Positions 22,430-31,824 of a DNA stretch of 37,695 bases are shown one piece after another (the stretch's first letter is position 1; each line of letters opens with the position of its first letter). The DNA is taken from the NCBI GenBank assembly GCA_021776075.1, contig JAJFGQ010000061.1:1-37695 (forward strand), in the 5' to 3' direction. The notes beneath the pieces are model-generated. The model was not told the origin of the DNA. It saw nothing but the letters and a program-made list of their open reading frames with translations, and searched no databases. The DNA comes from Alphaproteobacteria bacterium (GTDB lineage Bacteria > Pseudomonadota > Alphaproteobacteria > Micavibrionales > Micavibrionaceae). The translations under genes and the position numbers were made by a program.

Positions 22430-23455
22430 TTACCACTCCAATATAACTTTACCGCATTCGCCGGAGTTCATGGCATCAAAGCCTTTTTGAAAGTCATCAA
22501 CCGGAAAACGGTGTGTGATGACAGTAGAAATATCCAGACCGCTTTGCAGCATGGCTGCCATTTTGTACCATGTTTCATACATTTCACGGCCGTATATGCC
22601 CTTGATTGTCAGGCTTTTGAAAATAACGTCATTCCAGTCAATGGCAATCTCTTCGGAAGGGATCCCCAGCATAGCCATTTTGCCACCATAATTGAGGGTC
22701 GTTATCATGTCACAAAAGGCGCTTTTATTACCGGACATCTCAAGCCCAATATCAAATCCTTCAGACATACCAATGTCTTGCATGGTATTTTTCAGGCTTT
22801 CCTTTGAAACATTGACGGCCCGCGTCACGCCAAAATTTTGCGCCATATCAAGCCGCCACTGATTAACGTCTGTGATAATGATATGTCGCGCGCCGGCGTG
22901 GCGGCAAATGGCTGCCGCCATCATACCGATAGGACCGGCGCCGGTGATAAGAATATCCTCACCAACAAGATCAAAAGACAGGGCCGTGTGGGCGGCATTG
23001 CCGTAAGGGTCGAAGATAGAAGCCATATCATCGGAAATATCATCAGGAATGGGAAAAACATTTTCTGCGGGAATAGACAGATATTCAGCAAAAGCGCCCT
23101 GCCGGGTGACGCCGACACCTTCCGTATTGCGGCAATGATGACGTTTTCCTGCGCGGCAATTGCGACAGGTTCCGCAGACGATATGGCCTTCGCCGGAAAC
23201 GCGTTGTCCCGGTTTCAAATGCTCAACTTCATCACCGACTTTATCGATGATTCCGACATATTCGTGGCCGACAATCATGGGGACAGGAATGGTTTGCTGT
23301 GCCCACCCATCCCAATTATGGATGTGCAAATCCGTGCCGCAAATCGCCGTTTTTTTGATTTTGATCAGAACGTCATTGGGGCCGTGTTCCGGTACAGGTT
23401 CATCGTCGATCATCCATATCCCGCGTTCTGATTTTAATTTTGATAGCGCTTTCAT
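22430..23455 (-). CDS. tdh: L-threonine 3-dehydrogenase
   Basis: The enzyme oxidises threonine to 2-amino-3-ketobutyrate with NAD+. The 341-residue length equals that of E. coli Tdh. It is a zinc medium-chain dehydrogenase: catalytic zinc ligands C39 ([13 protein letters not shown]) and the HE of GHEYVG, and a structural zinc cluster of four cysteines in [16 protein letters not shown]. The nucleotide-binding motif is [10 protein letters not shown]. The ATG overlaps the kbl stop by four bases (ATGA), so the pair is translationally coupled. Together with Kbl it converts threonine to glycine and acetyl-CoA. Confidence 0.96.
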   Translation of the reverse strand: MKALSKLKSERGIWMIDDEPVPEHGPNDVLIKIKKTAICGTDLHIHNWDGWAQQTIPVPMIVGHEYVGIIDKVGDEVEHLKPGQRVSGEGHIVCGTCRNCRAGKRHHCRNTEGVGVTRQGAFAEYLSIPAENVFPIPDDISDDMASIFDPYGNAAHTALSFDLVGEDILITGAGPIGMMAAAICRHAGARHIIITDVNQWRLDMAQNFGVTRAVNVSKESLKNTMQDIGMSEGFDIGLEMSGNKSAFCDMITTLNYGGKMAMLGIPSEEIAIDWNDVIFKSLTIKGIYGREMYETWYKMAAMLQSGLDISTVITHRFPVDDFQKGFDAMNSGECGKVILEW

Positions 23456-24657
23456 GCTGCTTGCCCCTTTAAAATGCCAAGTTCCCTGCCGACCACAATA
23501 AAAGCCTCTATCGCTTTGTCCAAATGCTCTTTTTCATGGGCTGCAGACATTTGGGTGCGGATGCGGGCCTTTCCTTTTGGCACGACCGGGAAAGAAAAGC
23601 CGACAACATAAACGCCGCGTTCCAGCATCTTTTCGGCCATTTGACCCGCTAATGCGGCGTCATAAATCATGACCGGGATGATGGCGTGTTCTCCGGGTTG
23701 AAGTTCAAAACCGGCAGCGCTCATTTTTTCACGGAAATAGCGGGCATTGTCCTGAATTTTATCACGCATGGCTTTGCCTTCACGTTCCAGTAGATCAAGA
23801 ACAGAAACAGATGTAGCTGCAATCACAGGGGCGAGTGTGTTTGAAAACAGATAAGGGCGCGAGCGTTGCCGGAGCCATTCAATTACGGTTTTGCTACCCG
23901 ACGTATAGCCGCCGGAAGCGCCGCCCAATGCTTTGCCCAGCGTACCGGTAATGATACCCACGCGATCGGTAACGCCATGATAATCCGGCGTGCCGGCACC
24001 GTTTGGGCCAACAAAACCAACGGCGTGACTGTCATCAACCATGACCATGGCATCATATTTTTCGGCCAGATCGCAAATATCCGGCAGGTTGGCCAGATAG
24101 CCGTCCATCGAGAACACGCCGTCTGTAGCAATAAGGCGGAATCGTTGATCTTGTGATTCTTTCAGGCAACGCTCCAGGTCGGCCATATCGCTGTTTTTGT
24201 AGCGGTAGCGCTCTGCTTTGCACAAACGCACCCCGTCAATGATGCTGGCATGATTGAGTTCATCGGAAATGATCGCATCTTCGGGCCCCAAAATCGTTTC
24301 AAAAAGACCCGTGTTCGCGTCAAAACAGGACGAATAAAGGATCGTATCTTCCTTACCCAGAAAACTAGAGATTCTTTTCTCAAGCGTTTTATGGACATCC
24401 TGTGTTCCGCAGATAAAGCGTACGGAGGCCATGCCATAGCCATGCTCATCCAGCGCTTTCTTTCCGGCTTCGATTAGTTCCTTGTTATCAGCAAGCCCCA
24501 GATAATTATTCGCACAGAAATTTAAAACATGATCGCCGCTACTTACTGTGATATCGGCACTTTGCATGGAAGTGATAACACGTTCAGGCTTGTAAAGACC
24601 GGATTCCTTAATATTCTGGATTTCATTGTCCAGATAAGAAATAAGTGCTGTTTTCAT
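23452..24657 (-). CDS. kbl: Glycine C-acetyltransferase (2-amino-3-ketobutyrate CoA ligase)
   Basis: This PLP enzyme cleaves 2-amino-3-ketobutyrate with CoA to glycine and acetyl-CoA, using the product of Tdh. The 401-residue protein shows the alpha-oxoamine synthase features: [51 protein letters not shown], and the PLP-lysine motif [13 protein letters not shown]. The ATG has a strong GGAGGAGG ribosome site. It is the first gene of the kbl-tdh operon. The adjacent tdh separates it from other alpha-oxoamine synthases such as HemA or BioF. Confidence 0.96.
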   Translation of the reverse strand: MKTALISYLDNEIQNIKESGLYKPERVITSMQSADITVSSGDHVLNFCANNYLGLADNKELIEAGKKALDEHGYGMASVRFICGTQDVHKTLEKRISSFLGKEDTILYSSCFDANTGLFETILGPEDAIISDELNHASIIDGVRLCKAERYRYKNSDMADLERCLKESQDQRFRLIATDGVFSMDGYLANLPDICDLAEKYDAMVMVDDSHAVGFVGPNGAGTPDYHGVTDRVGIITGTLGKALGGASGGYTSGSKTVIEWLRQRSRPYLFSNTLAPVIAATSVSVLDLLEREGKAMRDKIQDNARYFREKMSAAGFELQPGEHAIIPVMIYDAALAGQMAEKMLERGVYVVGFSFPVVPKGKARIRTQMSAAHEKEHLDKAIEAFIVVGRELGILKGQAA

Positions 24658-24751
24658 TCTGAGCCTCCTCCATTGCAGATAATAATGGAGATCAAGCTAT
24701 TGCTGATTAGACAGAAAAGCAAGATAGCAGAGGAGAAAAGAAGGTAAAAAC

Positions 24752-24780
24752 TTGCATTCTTTGTTAAAAACCCTTACATC
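24752..24780 (+). promoter_or_regulatory. Possible promoter of the RhlE-type helicase gene
   Basis: TTGCAT (24752-24757), a 17-base spacer and TACATC (24775-24780) make a weak sigma-70-like promoter. It would give a leader of only about 30 bases. No Shine-Dalgarno sequence precedes the ATG at 24818. Confidence 0.3.
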
Positions 24781-24817
24781 TTCCAGCAAATGAGTAGAAA
24801 CCTTTTTAAATGTTGTC

Positions 24818-26176
24818 ATGTCTTTTGAAGAACTTGGGTTAGGCCCAGACCTCCTGAAAGCAATCGGGGATTGCGGTTACACGGACCCAACGCCTATTCA
24901 GGCGCAGGCTATTCCTTCTATATTAATGACCCGTGATGTTGTTGGGCTGGCACAAACCGGCACAGGAAAAACGGCGAGCTTTATTCTCCCCATGATTGAG
25001 ATGCTGCATGGCGGACGGGCGAAGGCGCGTATGCCGCGTTCCTTGATATTGGAGCCTACACGGGAATTGGCCGCACAGGTGGCTGTGAATTTCGACACAT
25101 ACGGCAAATATCATAAAATGACGAAAGCCTTGCTGGTTGGTGGTGAATCAATGGGCGAGCAGATGAAGCTGCTGGAACGTGGCGTAGATGTCCTGATTGC
25201 GACGCCGGGTCGCTTGCTGGATTTATTTGGCCGAGGCTCCATTCTTTTGAACGACATAAAAATTCTGGTGATTGACGAAGCGGACCGCATGCTGGATATG
25301 GGCTTTATTCCTGATATTGATAAAATCGTTTCGTTCGTACCGCCTATGAGGCAAACATTGCTGTTTTCGGCCACTATGCCGCCCGAAATTAAAAAACTTT
25401 CTGATAAGTTTTTAAGTAACCCCAAAAATGTTTCGGTGGCACCGCCGGCCTCTCCTGCTGAGAATGTTGATCAAAGCCTGATTTGGACGAATTCCAAAGA
25501 AAAGCGTCGTGTTCTTGATGGTGTTATACGGCAGGAAGACGTAAAAAATGCTTTTGTTTTTTGCAACAGAAAAAGAGAAGTCGACGAATTGGCGCGATGG
25601 CTGAAAACTCAAAAATACTCTGTTGCCCCCATGCATGGGGATATGCCGCAGAGCCTCCGTACGAAGACTTTGCAGGATTTCAAAGATGGGGCCATTAAAC
25701 TTCTTGTTTGTAGTGATGTTGCCGCACGTGGACTTGATGTGCAGGCCGTTTCTCATGTCTTTAATTACGATGTTCCCATGAATCCGGACGACTATATTCA
25801 CCGTATAGGCCGGACAGGACGCGCCGGTTTGAAGGGAAGGGCGTGGAGCATTGCTACGCCGGGCGATGATACGAAATATGTCGCTAATATCGAAAGACTG
25901 ATCAATAAAGCTATACCGGTAAAAACATTGGGTGGGTCTGAAAAAAGCCCGCCTGCGGTGGAGAAAAATACGCCTGACGCAGAAAAACCCGTTCAGAATA
26001 GGAAAGAAGAGCAAAAAGGAAAAGGCCGGGAACGCTATAAAAAGCCTGTGCAACCTGCTGAACAGGCCGTAAAAACGAATAATAATGGAGAGCGCAGTCA
26101 AGGTCACAGGAAGTCAGAATCTGAAAATATGTCTGGTTTTGGTGAAGATGTTCCCTTTTTCTTTAAAGAAAAATAA
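24818..26176 (+). CDS. DEAD-box RNA helicase, RhlE type
   Basis: The 452-residue protein contains all DEAD-box motifs in order: Q motif (PTPIQAQAIP), motif I AQTGTGKT, Ia PTRELAAQ, Ib TPGRLLD, II DEAD, III SATMP, IV VFCNRKREVDEL, V DVAARGLDV and VI HRIGRTGRAG. The core ends near residue 370. A Lys/Glu-rich, disordered C-terminal tail follows and ends GFGEDVPFFF, a conserved tail ending of RhlE proteins. It probably remodels RNA in ribosome assembly or decay. It lies divergent from kbl-tdh and upstream of lptD. Confidence 0.94.
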   Translation: MSFEELGLGPDLLKAIGDCGYTDPTPIQAQAIPSILMTRDVVGLAQTGTGKTASFILPMIEMLHGGRAKARMPRSLILEPTRELAAQVAVNFDTYGKYHKMTKALLVGGESMGEQMKLLERGVDVLIATPGRLLDLFGRGSILLNDIKILVIDEADRMLDMGFIPDIDKIVSFVPPMRQTLLFSATMPPEIKKLSDKFLSNPKNVSVAPPASPAENVDQSLIWTNSKEKRRVLDGVIRQEDVKNAFVFCNRKREVDELARWLKTQKYSVAPMHGDMPQSLRTKTLQDFKDGAIKLLVCSDVAARGLDVQAVSHVFNYDVPMNPDDYIHRIGRTGRAGLKGRAWSIATPGDDTKYVANIERLINKAIPVKTLGGSEKSPPAVEKNTPDAEKPVQNRKEEQKGKGRERYKKPVQPAEQAVKTNNNGERSQGHRKSESENMSGFGEDVPFFFKEK

Positions 26177-26209
26177 CCAGCAATTCTGTTTACAATTCAG
26201 CCGCTTCGC

Positions 26210-26239
26210 TTGACTCTATCTATGATTCCGCTTCACAAT
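26210..26239 (+). promoter_or_regulatory. Possible promoter of lptD
   Basis: TTGACT (26210-26215) and CACAAT (26234-26239) are separated by 18 bases. Transcription would begin near 26246, about 35 bases before the lptD start. Confidence 0.4.
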
Positions 26240-26280
26240 CTTCATTGTAGTTCTTTCTGTTTTAACGGCTTTATTCGTCA

Positions 26281-28677
26281 ATGTTTCATCTGCTTTCCGT
26301 TTTTGCTTTGTTATTCTGTTTGTTGTTCTCTGCCAAGGCAGAGGCGCAGCTTTTGACGGGCTATTCCAAGGATACTGGTACGTTAGAGCAGACTCAGGAA
26401 ATCACAAGAGAGCTTTTGTTGCCGGTTAGTGATTTGCAAACAGCACCGTCTTCTGTTCCCTCTTTAACGGGGCACACTACGTCTGCTGTGACACCCTCCC
26501 TCAGAACGGCGCAGGCATTGAAAAGTCCGGTCCCACAAACTCAAAAAGACAGGTCTCCAAAAGAGAAAGGTGAAAAGACCCCGGTTGATTTAACGGCAGA
26601 TCATTTGGAACATGATGAAGTAACGCAGACCATCACGGCTTCCGGTAATGTAGAGCTCGTACAGGCTGGTCGTATTTTGCGTGCTGATCAGGTTCGCTAT
26701 GAGTTGAATACAGATCGTGTAATGGCAAAGGGCAATATTATTCTGACCGAACCGAATGGAGATGTTCATTTTGCTGAAGAAGTGAAACTAAGTCGTGAGA
26801 TGCAGGAAGGCTTTGTAACCGGTTTGCAAACCTATCTTGCTGAAGGGGGGCGTTTTATTGCCTCTGAAGGACACAAACAAGGCGAAAAAGTTTACATGAA
26901 AAATGCATCTTATACGCCTTGTGAGTGTGATGAAGATGAAGACGGAAATCCGGCATGGCAGATCAAGGCAAAAGAAATTATTTATCATGAAGATGAAAAC
27001 AGAGTCTCTTATAAGAACGCCCGTTTTGAACTGTTTGGTGTGCCGGTTGCTTATACGCCTTATCTTTCGCATCCGGATGGAAAGGTGAAGCGTAAAAGCG
27101 GCCTGTTGCCCCCGACCTTTGGCTTTGACAGCCAACTTGGCGCTGTAATGACTTCTAAATATTACTGGGATATTGCCCCCCATAAAGACGCAACGACAGG
27201 GGTTATGCTATCGACATCGGAGGCTCCTGTGGCGATCGCCGAATACCGCCATCGTTTTAATAAAGCCGAATTGGAACTGAATGGCAGTGTAACCCGCTCC
27301 GAACGGACAGACAGTGTGGCCGGCGTGGATGTAGAGCAGGATGATGATTTTCGCGGCCATTTCTTTGCTGATGGCTTGTGGGATATTGACAATAAGTGGC
27401 GTGCCGGTTTGGGATTGGAGCTGACATCCGATGACCAGTATTTGCGTCAGTATGATTTTAGCAGCAAGGATGTGCTGGAAAATGAGGTCTATGTTGAACG
27501 TTTCTCCGGGCGTCATTATTCAGCCGGACGTCTTCTGGCCTTTCAGGATTTACGCATAGGGGAGGCCCGCACAGACCAACCGAACGTCGTGCCGGAAGTG
27601 GAAACTCATGTTATCGCTGAACCGGGTACTTTTTTAGGAGGACGTTTAAGCGCCTCCGCCTCCGTTCTTGGATTGCAAAGGGATGGCGATGGACAAGATG
27701 TCAACAGGGCTGTTCTGGAAGGCGGATGGCAGAGGCGTCACGTTATGAATTCTGGTTTGGTAAACACTCTGGACACGAGTTTGCGCGGTGATCTTTACCG
27801 CGTGCATGATAAACAGAGCGCCGTAGTGGGATCAGGACGCAACAGCAGTGGTTCGGAAACACGGCTTTTTCCACAAGTCCATCTGTTAACTTCTTATCCT
27901 CTGGCAAAGCAATTTGAAAAAACACAGGCTGTCATTGAGCCTGTTGTTGCTTTGACTTTGGCCCCCAACATTAATGTGGTCGATACTGATATTCCGAATG
28001 AAGACAGTCAGGACGTACAGATAGATGCTAGCAATCTGTTCGAACCTAACCGTTTTCCCGGAAAAGACAGGATAGAAGACCGATCTCGCGTTACGTACGG
28101 TGTACGAACAGGTTTGTACGGCTATCAGGGAAGTCACGCGGACGTGTTTATAGGACAAAGCCACCGTTTTGACGACAAGGATAATCCATTTCCTGATGGT
28201 TCCGGTCTTTCCCGGCAGGATTCCGATGTCGTAGGGCAAATGTCGGCTTTGTATGATAATCGTTACGGAATGAATTATAGACTTCAACTGGATAGCCAAA
28301 ATCTTTCGTCCAACCGTCATGAATTCGATGGGTATGCCAACTGGGACCGATTCCAGTTGGGATCACGTTATCTTTTTGCCAAGGCATTGGAGGGTACGGA
28401 TATTAGTGAGAGTCGGGAACAGGTTGAGAGTAATGTCCTCTATGACCTTACGGAGAGTTGGCGTTTAAGTGGCGGGGCTTTATATGATCTGGGAGAGGAT
28501 CAGGGTTTGCGGCAGGCTATATTCGGTTTTGATTATTCCGGCTGTTGCCTCTCATTTTCGGTAAGAGCCGAGCGCAATTTAACGACGGAGGCTTCAGGGG
28601 ATAGCAGCACAGACATCATGTTTCGGGTTGGTCTGAAAGGGCTGGGGGAATTTGATGGCGCAGGTTTGGGTAATTAG
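26281..28677 (+). CDS. lptD: LPS-assembly protein LptD
   Basis: LptD is the outer-membrane beta-barrel that inserts lipopolysaccharide, with LptE. The 798-residue protein has a signal peptide (residues 1-22, ending AKA). A variable linker follows, then an OstA/LptA-like periplasmic domain (about 105-230, VDLTADHLEHDEVTQTITASG split over the motif). The central region includes FGVPVAYTPYLSHPDG-KRKSGLLPPTFG. The remainder is an aromatic-alternating barrel. Cysteines in TPCECD and the C-terminal GCC (before LSFSVRAERN) are the expected disulfide partners. No convincing Shine-Dalgarno sequence precedes the ATG. surA, pdxA and ksgA, its usual downstream neighbours, are absent; an SLC13-type transporter follows instead. 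Confidence 0.95.
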   Translation: MFHLLSVFALLFCLLFSAKAEAQLLTGYSKDTGTLEQTQEITRELLLPVSDLQTAPSSVPSLTGHTTSAVTPSLRTAQALKSPVPQTQKDRSPKEKGEKTPVDLTADHLEHDEVTQTITASGNVELVQAGRILRADQVRYELNTDRVMAKGNIILTEPNGDVHFAEEVKLSREMQEGFVTGLQTYLAEGGRFIASEGHKQGEKVYMKNASYTPCECDEDEDGNPAWQIKAKEIIYHEDENRVSYKNARFELFGVPVAYTPYLSHPDGKVKRKSGLLPPTFGFDSQLGAVMTSKYYWDIAPHKDATTGVMLSTSEAPVAIAEYRHRFNKAELELNGSVTRSERTDSVAGVDVEQDDDFRGHFFADGLWDIDNKWRAGLGLELTSDDQYLRQYDFSSKDVLENEVYVERFSGRHYSAGRLLAFQDLRIGEARTDQPNVVPEVETHVIAEPGTFLGGRLSASASVLGLQRDGDGQDVNRAVLEGGWQRRHVMNSGLVNTLDTSLRGDLYRVHDKQSAVVGSGRNSSGSETRLFPQVHLLTSYPLAKQFEKTQAVIEPVVALTLAPNINVVDTDIPNEDSQDVQIDASNLFEPNRFPGKDRIEDRSRVTYGVRTGLYGYQGSHADVFIGQSHRFDDKDNPFPDGSGLSRQDSDVVGQMSALYDNRYGMNYRLQLDSQNLSSNRHEFDGYANWDRFQLGSRYLFAKALEGTDISESREQVESNVLYDLTESWRLSGGALYDLGEDQGLRQAIFGFDYSGCCLSFSVRAERNLTTEASGDSSTDIMFRVGLKGLGEFDGAGLGN

Positions 28678-28679
28678 CG

Positions 28680-30608
28680 GTGGCATTTTTGTTTGAACAT
28701 CCTGACTTTCACATGTGGGTTGTCCTGCTTTTAACAGGATTGGCTGCCGTTTCTTTCGTCCGCGAGAAGTTTCCCATTGAGGTAACGAGTGTCGGGTTAC
28801 TGACTGTTTTATTACTTTTTGGGCAGATGTTTCCGGTTTTGGATGCAAACGGGCGTAATCAGCTTGATGCCGCCTCTCTTTTGATAGGTTTTGCTAATCC
28901 TGCCTTGGTAGCTGTTTTGGCTCTTCTGGTTATGGGGCAGGCCATGACGCAAACAAATGCCCTGCGGCCTGTCACAAAACTTTTTATGACATCTGACAGG
29001 CGATGGGCGTGGATATCCATATTTGGTATTTTGATATTTGTGATGTTGATGAGTGCTTTCATGAACAATACACCGCTTGTTATTTTGACTATTCCTATAT
29101 TGCAGGGCTTATCTGAATCTGCCGGAATTTCCGAGAGCCGTATTATGATACCGCTTAGTTTTGCTGCCATTTTAGGCGGCATGACAACTTTAGTGGGATC
29201 TTCGACGAATATGCTGGTTTCCAGCGCCATGATTGAACTTGGCTATGAACCTTTGCAGTTTTTTGATTTCTTCGTGCCCGGAATGTTTATGGCCTGTGTT
29301 GGTTTCGTCTATATCATTGTTATTTTACCCCGTTTGCTGCCGGACAGAACCTCTTTGGCCCGGCAACTTGTTGATAATGAGAAGGAGTTTATTGCTGAAC
29401 TGGATGTCGCATCGGAAAGCAAGCTCGTTGGTATGGAGTGTCTTGATGGCTCTTTCCCTAAATTACCGGATTTAAAAGTACGGCTTATTCAGCGCTCGGG
29501 GCATCTTATTTTACCGCCTTTTGAAGGGTATGTAATTGAACCCGGCGATATTATGATTGTCGCGGCAACCCGTGATACTTTGGCGGACATCCTCTCTCAA
29601 TACCCTGGATACCTGCTTTCGGAAGAAGAAGAGAAGGTTATGGAGACCCGGCGGCAGGAAGAAAAGGTAATAGAAGAAGTCCTTCTTGAGGAGGGAGACA
29701 AAGATGAGGTGCCTGTGGAGCCACCTGTTACGTTAGAGGAAAAAGTAGAAGAAACCCGGATTCTGGCAGAAGTTATGATTACGCCGGCATCGCGTATGAT
29801 AGATATGTCGCTCGAACAGGTGGGGTTTCATCGGCAATTCGGTGCCATCGTTTTAGGTATACAAAGACGAGCCCGTGTTGTGCGGCGGCGTTTGGGGCGT
29901 ATTCGTCTGGAAGCTGGTGATGTGTTGTTGGTGGCGGGTACTCATGCTGTCATTGATGCCATGCGTAACAATCAGGATTTAATTGTTTTATCAGGCTCAA
30001 AACGAGAACTGCCTGTACCTAAAAAAGCACCGTTGGCCGCCGGTATTATGGTCGCCGTAATCGCTATGGCGGCGTCGGGGTTGTTGTCTATTCCGGTAGC
30101 TGCGATAGCTGGTGCCGTTACATTGATTGCAACAGACTGCCTGAATGTTCGTCAGGCTGTGCGCGCCATTGATCGAAAAATATTTTTATTGGTCGGCTCT
30201 ATGCTTGCCTTGGGGGCGGCAATACAGGTAACAGGCGGCGCTCGGTTTATTGCCGACTTGATGCTGCAAATGCCCTATCTCGATACACCTTTTGCCATAG
30301 CTGCCGTGCTTTTTCTTGTGGTCGCCTTTTGTACAAATGTTTTGAGCAATAATGCCTGCGCGATCTTGTTTACACCGATTGCATTAAACCTTGCTGTGAA
30401 TTTGGGTGTTGATCCCTTCATATTTGCTGTCACCGTTATATTTGCTGCGAACTGTTCCTTTGCATCGCCCATAGGCTATAAAACGAACTTACTGGTTATG
30501 GGGCCGGGGCATTATCGTTTTCGCGATTTTATAAAATCCGGTGTGCCGCTCATTCTTATTTTGTGGCTTACCTATCTCGTGATTGCCCGTTATTACTACG
30601 GGCTATAA
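28680..30608 (+). CDS. SLC13/DASS-type transporter with two RCK-C (TrkA-C) domains
   Basis: The 642-residue membrane protein has the split architecture of the SLC13/CitMHS-like sodium/anion symporters. Helices cover about residues 10-205. A soluble insert of about 240 residues carries two TrkA-C domains (near 205-300 and 360-440, each ending in PGDIMIVAATRDTL- or AGDVLLVAGTHAVI-like strands) joined by a Glu-rich linker. Further helices run from about 450 to the end. Transport motifs SSTNML and a Pro/Asn-rich NNACAILFTPIA are visible. Substrate could be sulfate, dicarboxylate or another anion. The GTG at 28680 lies two bases after the lptD stop, so the genes are probably cotranscribed; an ATG at 28713 is an alternative. 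Confidence 0.88.
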   Translation: MAFLFEHPDFHMWVVLLLTGLAAVSFVREKFPIEVTSVGLLTVLLLFGQMFPVLDANGRNQLDAASLLIGFANPALVAVLALLVMGQAMTQTNALRPVTKLFMTSDRRWAWISIFGILIFVMLMSAFMNNTPLVILTIPILQGLSESAGISESRIMIPLSFAAILGGMTTLVGSSTNMLVSSAMIELGYEPLQFFDFFVPGMFMACVGFVYIIVILPRLLPDRTSLARQLVDNEKEFIAELDVASESKLVGMECLDGSFPKLPDLKVRLIQRSGHLILPPFEGYVIEPGDIMIVAATRDTLADILSQYPGYLLSEEEEKVMETRRQEEKVIEEVLLEEGDKDEVPVEPPVTLEEKVEETRILAEVMITPASRMIDMSLEQVGFHRQFGAIVLGIQRRARVVRRRLGRIRLEAGDVLLVAGTHAVIDAMRNNQDLIVLSGSKRELPVPKKAPLAAGIMVAVIAMAASGLLSIPVAAIAGAVTLIATDCLNVRQAVRAIDRKIFLLVGSMLALGAAIQVTGGARFIADLMLQMPYLDTPFAIAAVLFLVVAFCTNVLSNNACAILFTPIALNLAVNLGVDPFIFAVTVIFAANCSFASPIGYKTNLLVMGPGHYRFRDFIKSGVPLILILWLTYLVIARYYYGL

Positions 30609-30618
30609 ATCCGGGGCC

Positions 30619-31824
30619 CTAGCGTACAGGAGCATTGAAACCGGGGTCCATACTGATGACATGGCTCTGCCACGAACCTTTTCTTAGCTTCTTGGCTATG
30701 ATTTTACCAGACAGATCATAGAGTGGGCCGCTTATTTGTAGCTCCAGCACATCGTGGTTGATCTGAGCAATGTCTTTTCTCAGCCGTTCCATATTACCGG
30801 GCGTAATCAGAAGTGTGGTCAGGAGCGATGAAGCATTTTGAGTTTTCTGAAAATCGTTATGTAAGGTTTTCAAAAAGTTTAAAAGGCTATCAAAGTTTTT
30901 TGCTTCAACAGAGGCTTGCAAAAAGGGTTCGTTTTTTATCTGTTTAAAGTCAGCCGTCAGCAGCATGTCGTTGAGGTCGGAGCCGGGACTGGAAATTTTA
31001 GCATGAAGTATGACGTGAACAGAATTCAGGGAACTGTCAGCCGTTAAAGTGATGTTATTGAGTGAGGTACTGGCAAAGTTTATATAACCGATAGAGAGTT
31101 GACCGCCGGCCACAGAAATTAGGGTTTCATTTTTCTGTTTTTTTTCAAAAGAAAGCCATCCGTTTATACGACTGGCTTTAAGAAAACCAAGATTCAGGCG
31201 TGCATCATTGATTTCGGTTTCTGCGCTCCAACTCTGGCCTGGCTGTAGGTTAACATTCCAGCGTGTATCAAGGGTCAATTGATGTTGTTTACCCCAAAGA
31301 GCAGCCTGAATTTTTTGAGAGCCATCCTCTTGTTGTGTTATTTGCCCTTTTGCTTTCAGACTAAGGATGCCAAAAGGCGTATTAAGATCAAGGCGTCCGT
31401 TATTCAGAGTTAGTTGTTTAATATCAGGCAAGGGGGCAGTGGGCTGGTAGTCCCAACCAGCCAATGTCGGACGAAACATTCTATCCATTTCCCCTGTCAG
31501 GATTAAGTCGTCAATGACTATTTGTTTACCGGGTATAGGAAGAGGAGAGAGAGTGTTTGTTTGAATTGTTTTGATTGTACTAAAACCATCCGGATCAAGT
31601 TTTATTGTTTTGAATATGGCCTGCTGTTTTTTAATGGTACCGGATTCGACGGAAACAAGGTTAAAGCCATATTGTTTAAATGTATTTTCAATATGTCGTA
31701 TCAGAAAATATTGATGGCCCTGCATTAGAAAAAAGCCGGTTGCAACAAACAACAAGCTGAAAAAGAACAATTTTTTTGTAAACGTCTGGTTTCTAAATAT
31801 CAATATCTTGTACAAATTCTGCAT
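30619..31824 (-). CDS. AsmA/YdbH-like membrane-anchored envelope protein
   Basis: I do not recognise a precise family. The preferred start is the ATG at 31824, where CAGGAAA lies directly upstream; a longer frame reaches 31896. This gives about 401 residues and overlaps the parE end by 32 bases. The protein has one N-terminal transmembrane helix (FFFSLLFVATGFFLM). The rest is rich in beta strands with repeated LxLxxGxLxL-like segments (QLTLNNGRLDLNTPFGILSL, VAGGQLSIG). This pattern resembles AsmA/YdbH-type periplasmic proteins involved in lipid transport across the envelope, but the resemblance is weak. It is convergent with the SLC13-type gene, 10 bases apart. Confidence 0.65.
   Translation of the reverse strand: MQNLYKILIFRNQTFTKKLFFFSLLFVATGFFLMQGHQYFLIRHIENTFKQYGFNLVSVESGTIKKQQAIFKTIKLDPDGFSTIKTIQTNTLSPLPIPGKQIVIDDLILTGEMDRMFRPTLAGWDYQPTAPLPDIKQLTLNNGRLDLNTPFGILSLKAKGQITQQEDGSQKIQAALWGKQHQLTLDTRWNVNLQPGQSWSAETEINDARLNLGFLKASRINGWLSFEKKQKNETLISVAGGQLSIGYINFASTSLNNITLTADSSLNSVHVILHAKISSPGSDLNDMLLTADFKQIKNEPFLQASVEAKNFDSLLNFLKTLHNDFQKTQNASSLLTTLLITPGNMERLRKDIAQINHDVLELQISGPLYDLSGKIIAKKLRKGSWQSHVISMDPGFNAPVR

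Noticed and set aside
25412-26107. Minus-strand 231-residue frame opposite the RhlE-type helicase
   Set aside because: It lies entirely inside a clear DEAD-box gene, without a ribosome site or any recognisable motif.
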